Source: JANXXV01 sp038200305
GTDB lineage: Bacteria > Acidobacteriota > Terriglobia > Bryobacterales > Bryobacteraceae
NCBI GenBank assembly: GCA_038200305.1
Contig: JBBPYD010000164.1
Coordinates: forward strand, 1-14,013
DNA length: 14,013 bases
Reading direction: 5' to 3'
Numbering within the stretch: the first letter of the stretch is position 1; the number at the start of each line of letters is the position of its first letter. Under the pieces are notes generated by a model. That model did no database searches and was not told the origin of the DNA. It was given only the letters and a program-made list of their open reading frames with translations. The translations under genes were made by a program, and so were the position numbers. Below are positions 13,528 through 14,013 of the stretch, one piece after another.

Positions 13528-14013
13528 GACTGCCATGTCTATGGAACGTCCATAGGGCCAACCCGGCGACTTGTACGGGGATCATGGGATGATGTTCGCA
13601 AAGCCTTCGCGGCCGCGAACAAAGTCAGTCCATCTTTGTTCAGTTTTAATTCAGAGGGCGCTTGCGAAAACTGTCAGGGCTTGGGCGTGATCTACACCGA
13701 GTTGGCTGCCTGGGAGAAGTCAAGTCGTCGTGCGAGATCTGTGAAGGCAAGCGCTTTAAAGATGAAGTGCTTGCTTATAAACTCAACGGCAAATCGATCA
13801 ATGACGTTCAGGAAATGACGGTAGCACAGGCGCTCGAATACTTTGACATCAAAGCAGTCGTAAGCAAACTTCAAGCCATGAGTGATGTGGCACTCAATTA
13901 TCTGACCCTCGGGCAGCCATTGAGTACCTTATCCGATGGTGAATGCCAGCGCATTAAACTCGCCAGTGAGTTGCATAAACAAGGGAGCATCTATGTCCTT
14001 GATGAACCAACCA
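13528..14013 (+). pseudogene. UvrA-like ABC ATPase fragment, frameshifted, cut by the window end
   Basis: The sequence matches the second half of UvrA-type excinuclease or UvrA-like ATPases, after assembling frames. GTSI (to about 13554) is followed after a 1-nt loss by RANPATCTGIM. An extra G at 13586-13588 restores the first frame, giving DDVRKAFAAANKVSPSLFSF and GACENCQGLGVIYTELA. A further 1-nt loss near 13717 leads to KSSCEICEGKRFKDEVLAYK, AMSDVALNYLTLGQPLSTL and YVLDEPT (Walker B). The zinc-finger CxxC pairs at 13663/13672 and 13731/13740 survive, but the ABC signature LSGGE reads LSDGE (13929-13943). The N-terminal half, including the first Walker A, is absent. The segment is visibly more AT-rich than its neighbours. 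It begins almost directly after the AHSA1 remnant. Pseudogene status is inferred from three frameshifts. Confidence 0.8.

Noticed and set aside
13539..13555. Hairpin CTATGGA-ACG-TCCATAG next to a possible short ORF start (MSMERP).
   Set aside because: The bases fall in the UvrA-like reading frame (the GTSI segment), so the repeat is more simply part of decayed coding sequence, and the six-codon ORF is not credible.

Overview
The window most resembles an Acidobacteriota chromosome of the Bryobacterales/'Solibacter' kind. This is inferred from gene families, not from a marker gene. The supporting families are an Oar-like TonB-dependent receptor with an N-terminal carboxypeptidase-regulatory-like domain and a DLPLNGRN plug motif, and Tat-signal Gfo/Idh/MocA oxidoreductases and hydrolases. 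Base composition is GC-rich over most of the window, with local departures at the right end.

Left part (267-9107): five intact genes. An ACS-family MFS transporter (+, 267-1529) runs convergently into a minus-strand operon, with the 3' ends overlapping by 17 nt. In transcription order the operon holds a Tat-exported Gfo/Idh/MocA oxidoreductase (9107-7755), an Oar-like outer-membrane TonB-dependent receptor (start revised to 7698, end 4513), a large Tat-exported tandem alpha/beta-hydrolase of acetyl-xylan-esterase type (4510-2396) and a secreted PF04909 amidohydrolase (2388-1513). The gaps are 56, 2 and 7 nt. Every operon product carries an export signal, so the set reads as an extracytoplasmic uptake and processing route for a sugar-derived, perhaps esterified, substrate. 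The MFS protein would import the resulting sugar acid. The substrate is not determinable from sequence.

Right part (9139-14013): mostly decayed genes. A second Gfo/Idh/MocA gene directly upstream of the operon has lost its Rossmann N-terminus, has two C-terminal frameshifts and reads ERP instead of EKP. Behind it lies a truncated IS3-family element (about 10520-11284) with stops in orfA and orfB. Then comes an ArsR regulator / SRPBCC (AHSA1) pair with a near-consensus sigma70 promoter whose predicted start falls on the GTG start codon, which suggests a leaderless mRNA. A DoxX-like gene with a nonsense codon and a frameshift follows, then an intact DUF1801 protein, the last 19 codons of a second AHSA1-like gene, and a frameshifted UvrA-like fragment that runs off the right edge.

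The contrast between a clean left 9 kb and a frameshift-rich right 5 kb is the main structural feature. Real gene decay after transposition and transfer is the simplest reading, but local sequencing error has to be excluded. No tRNA, rRNA or CRISPR array was found.
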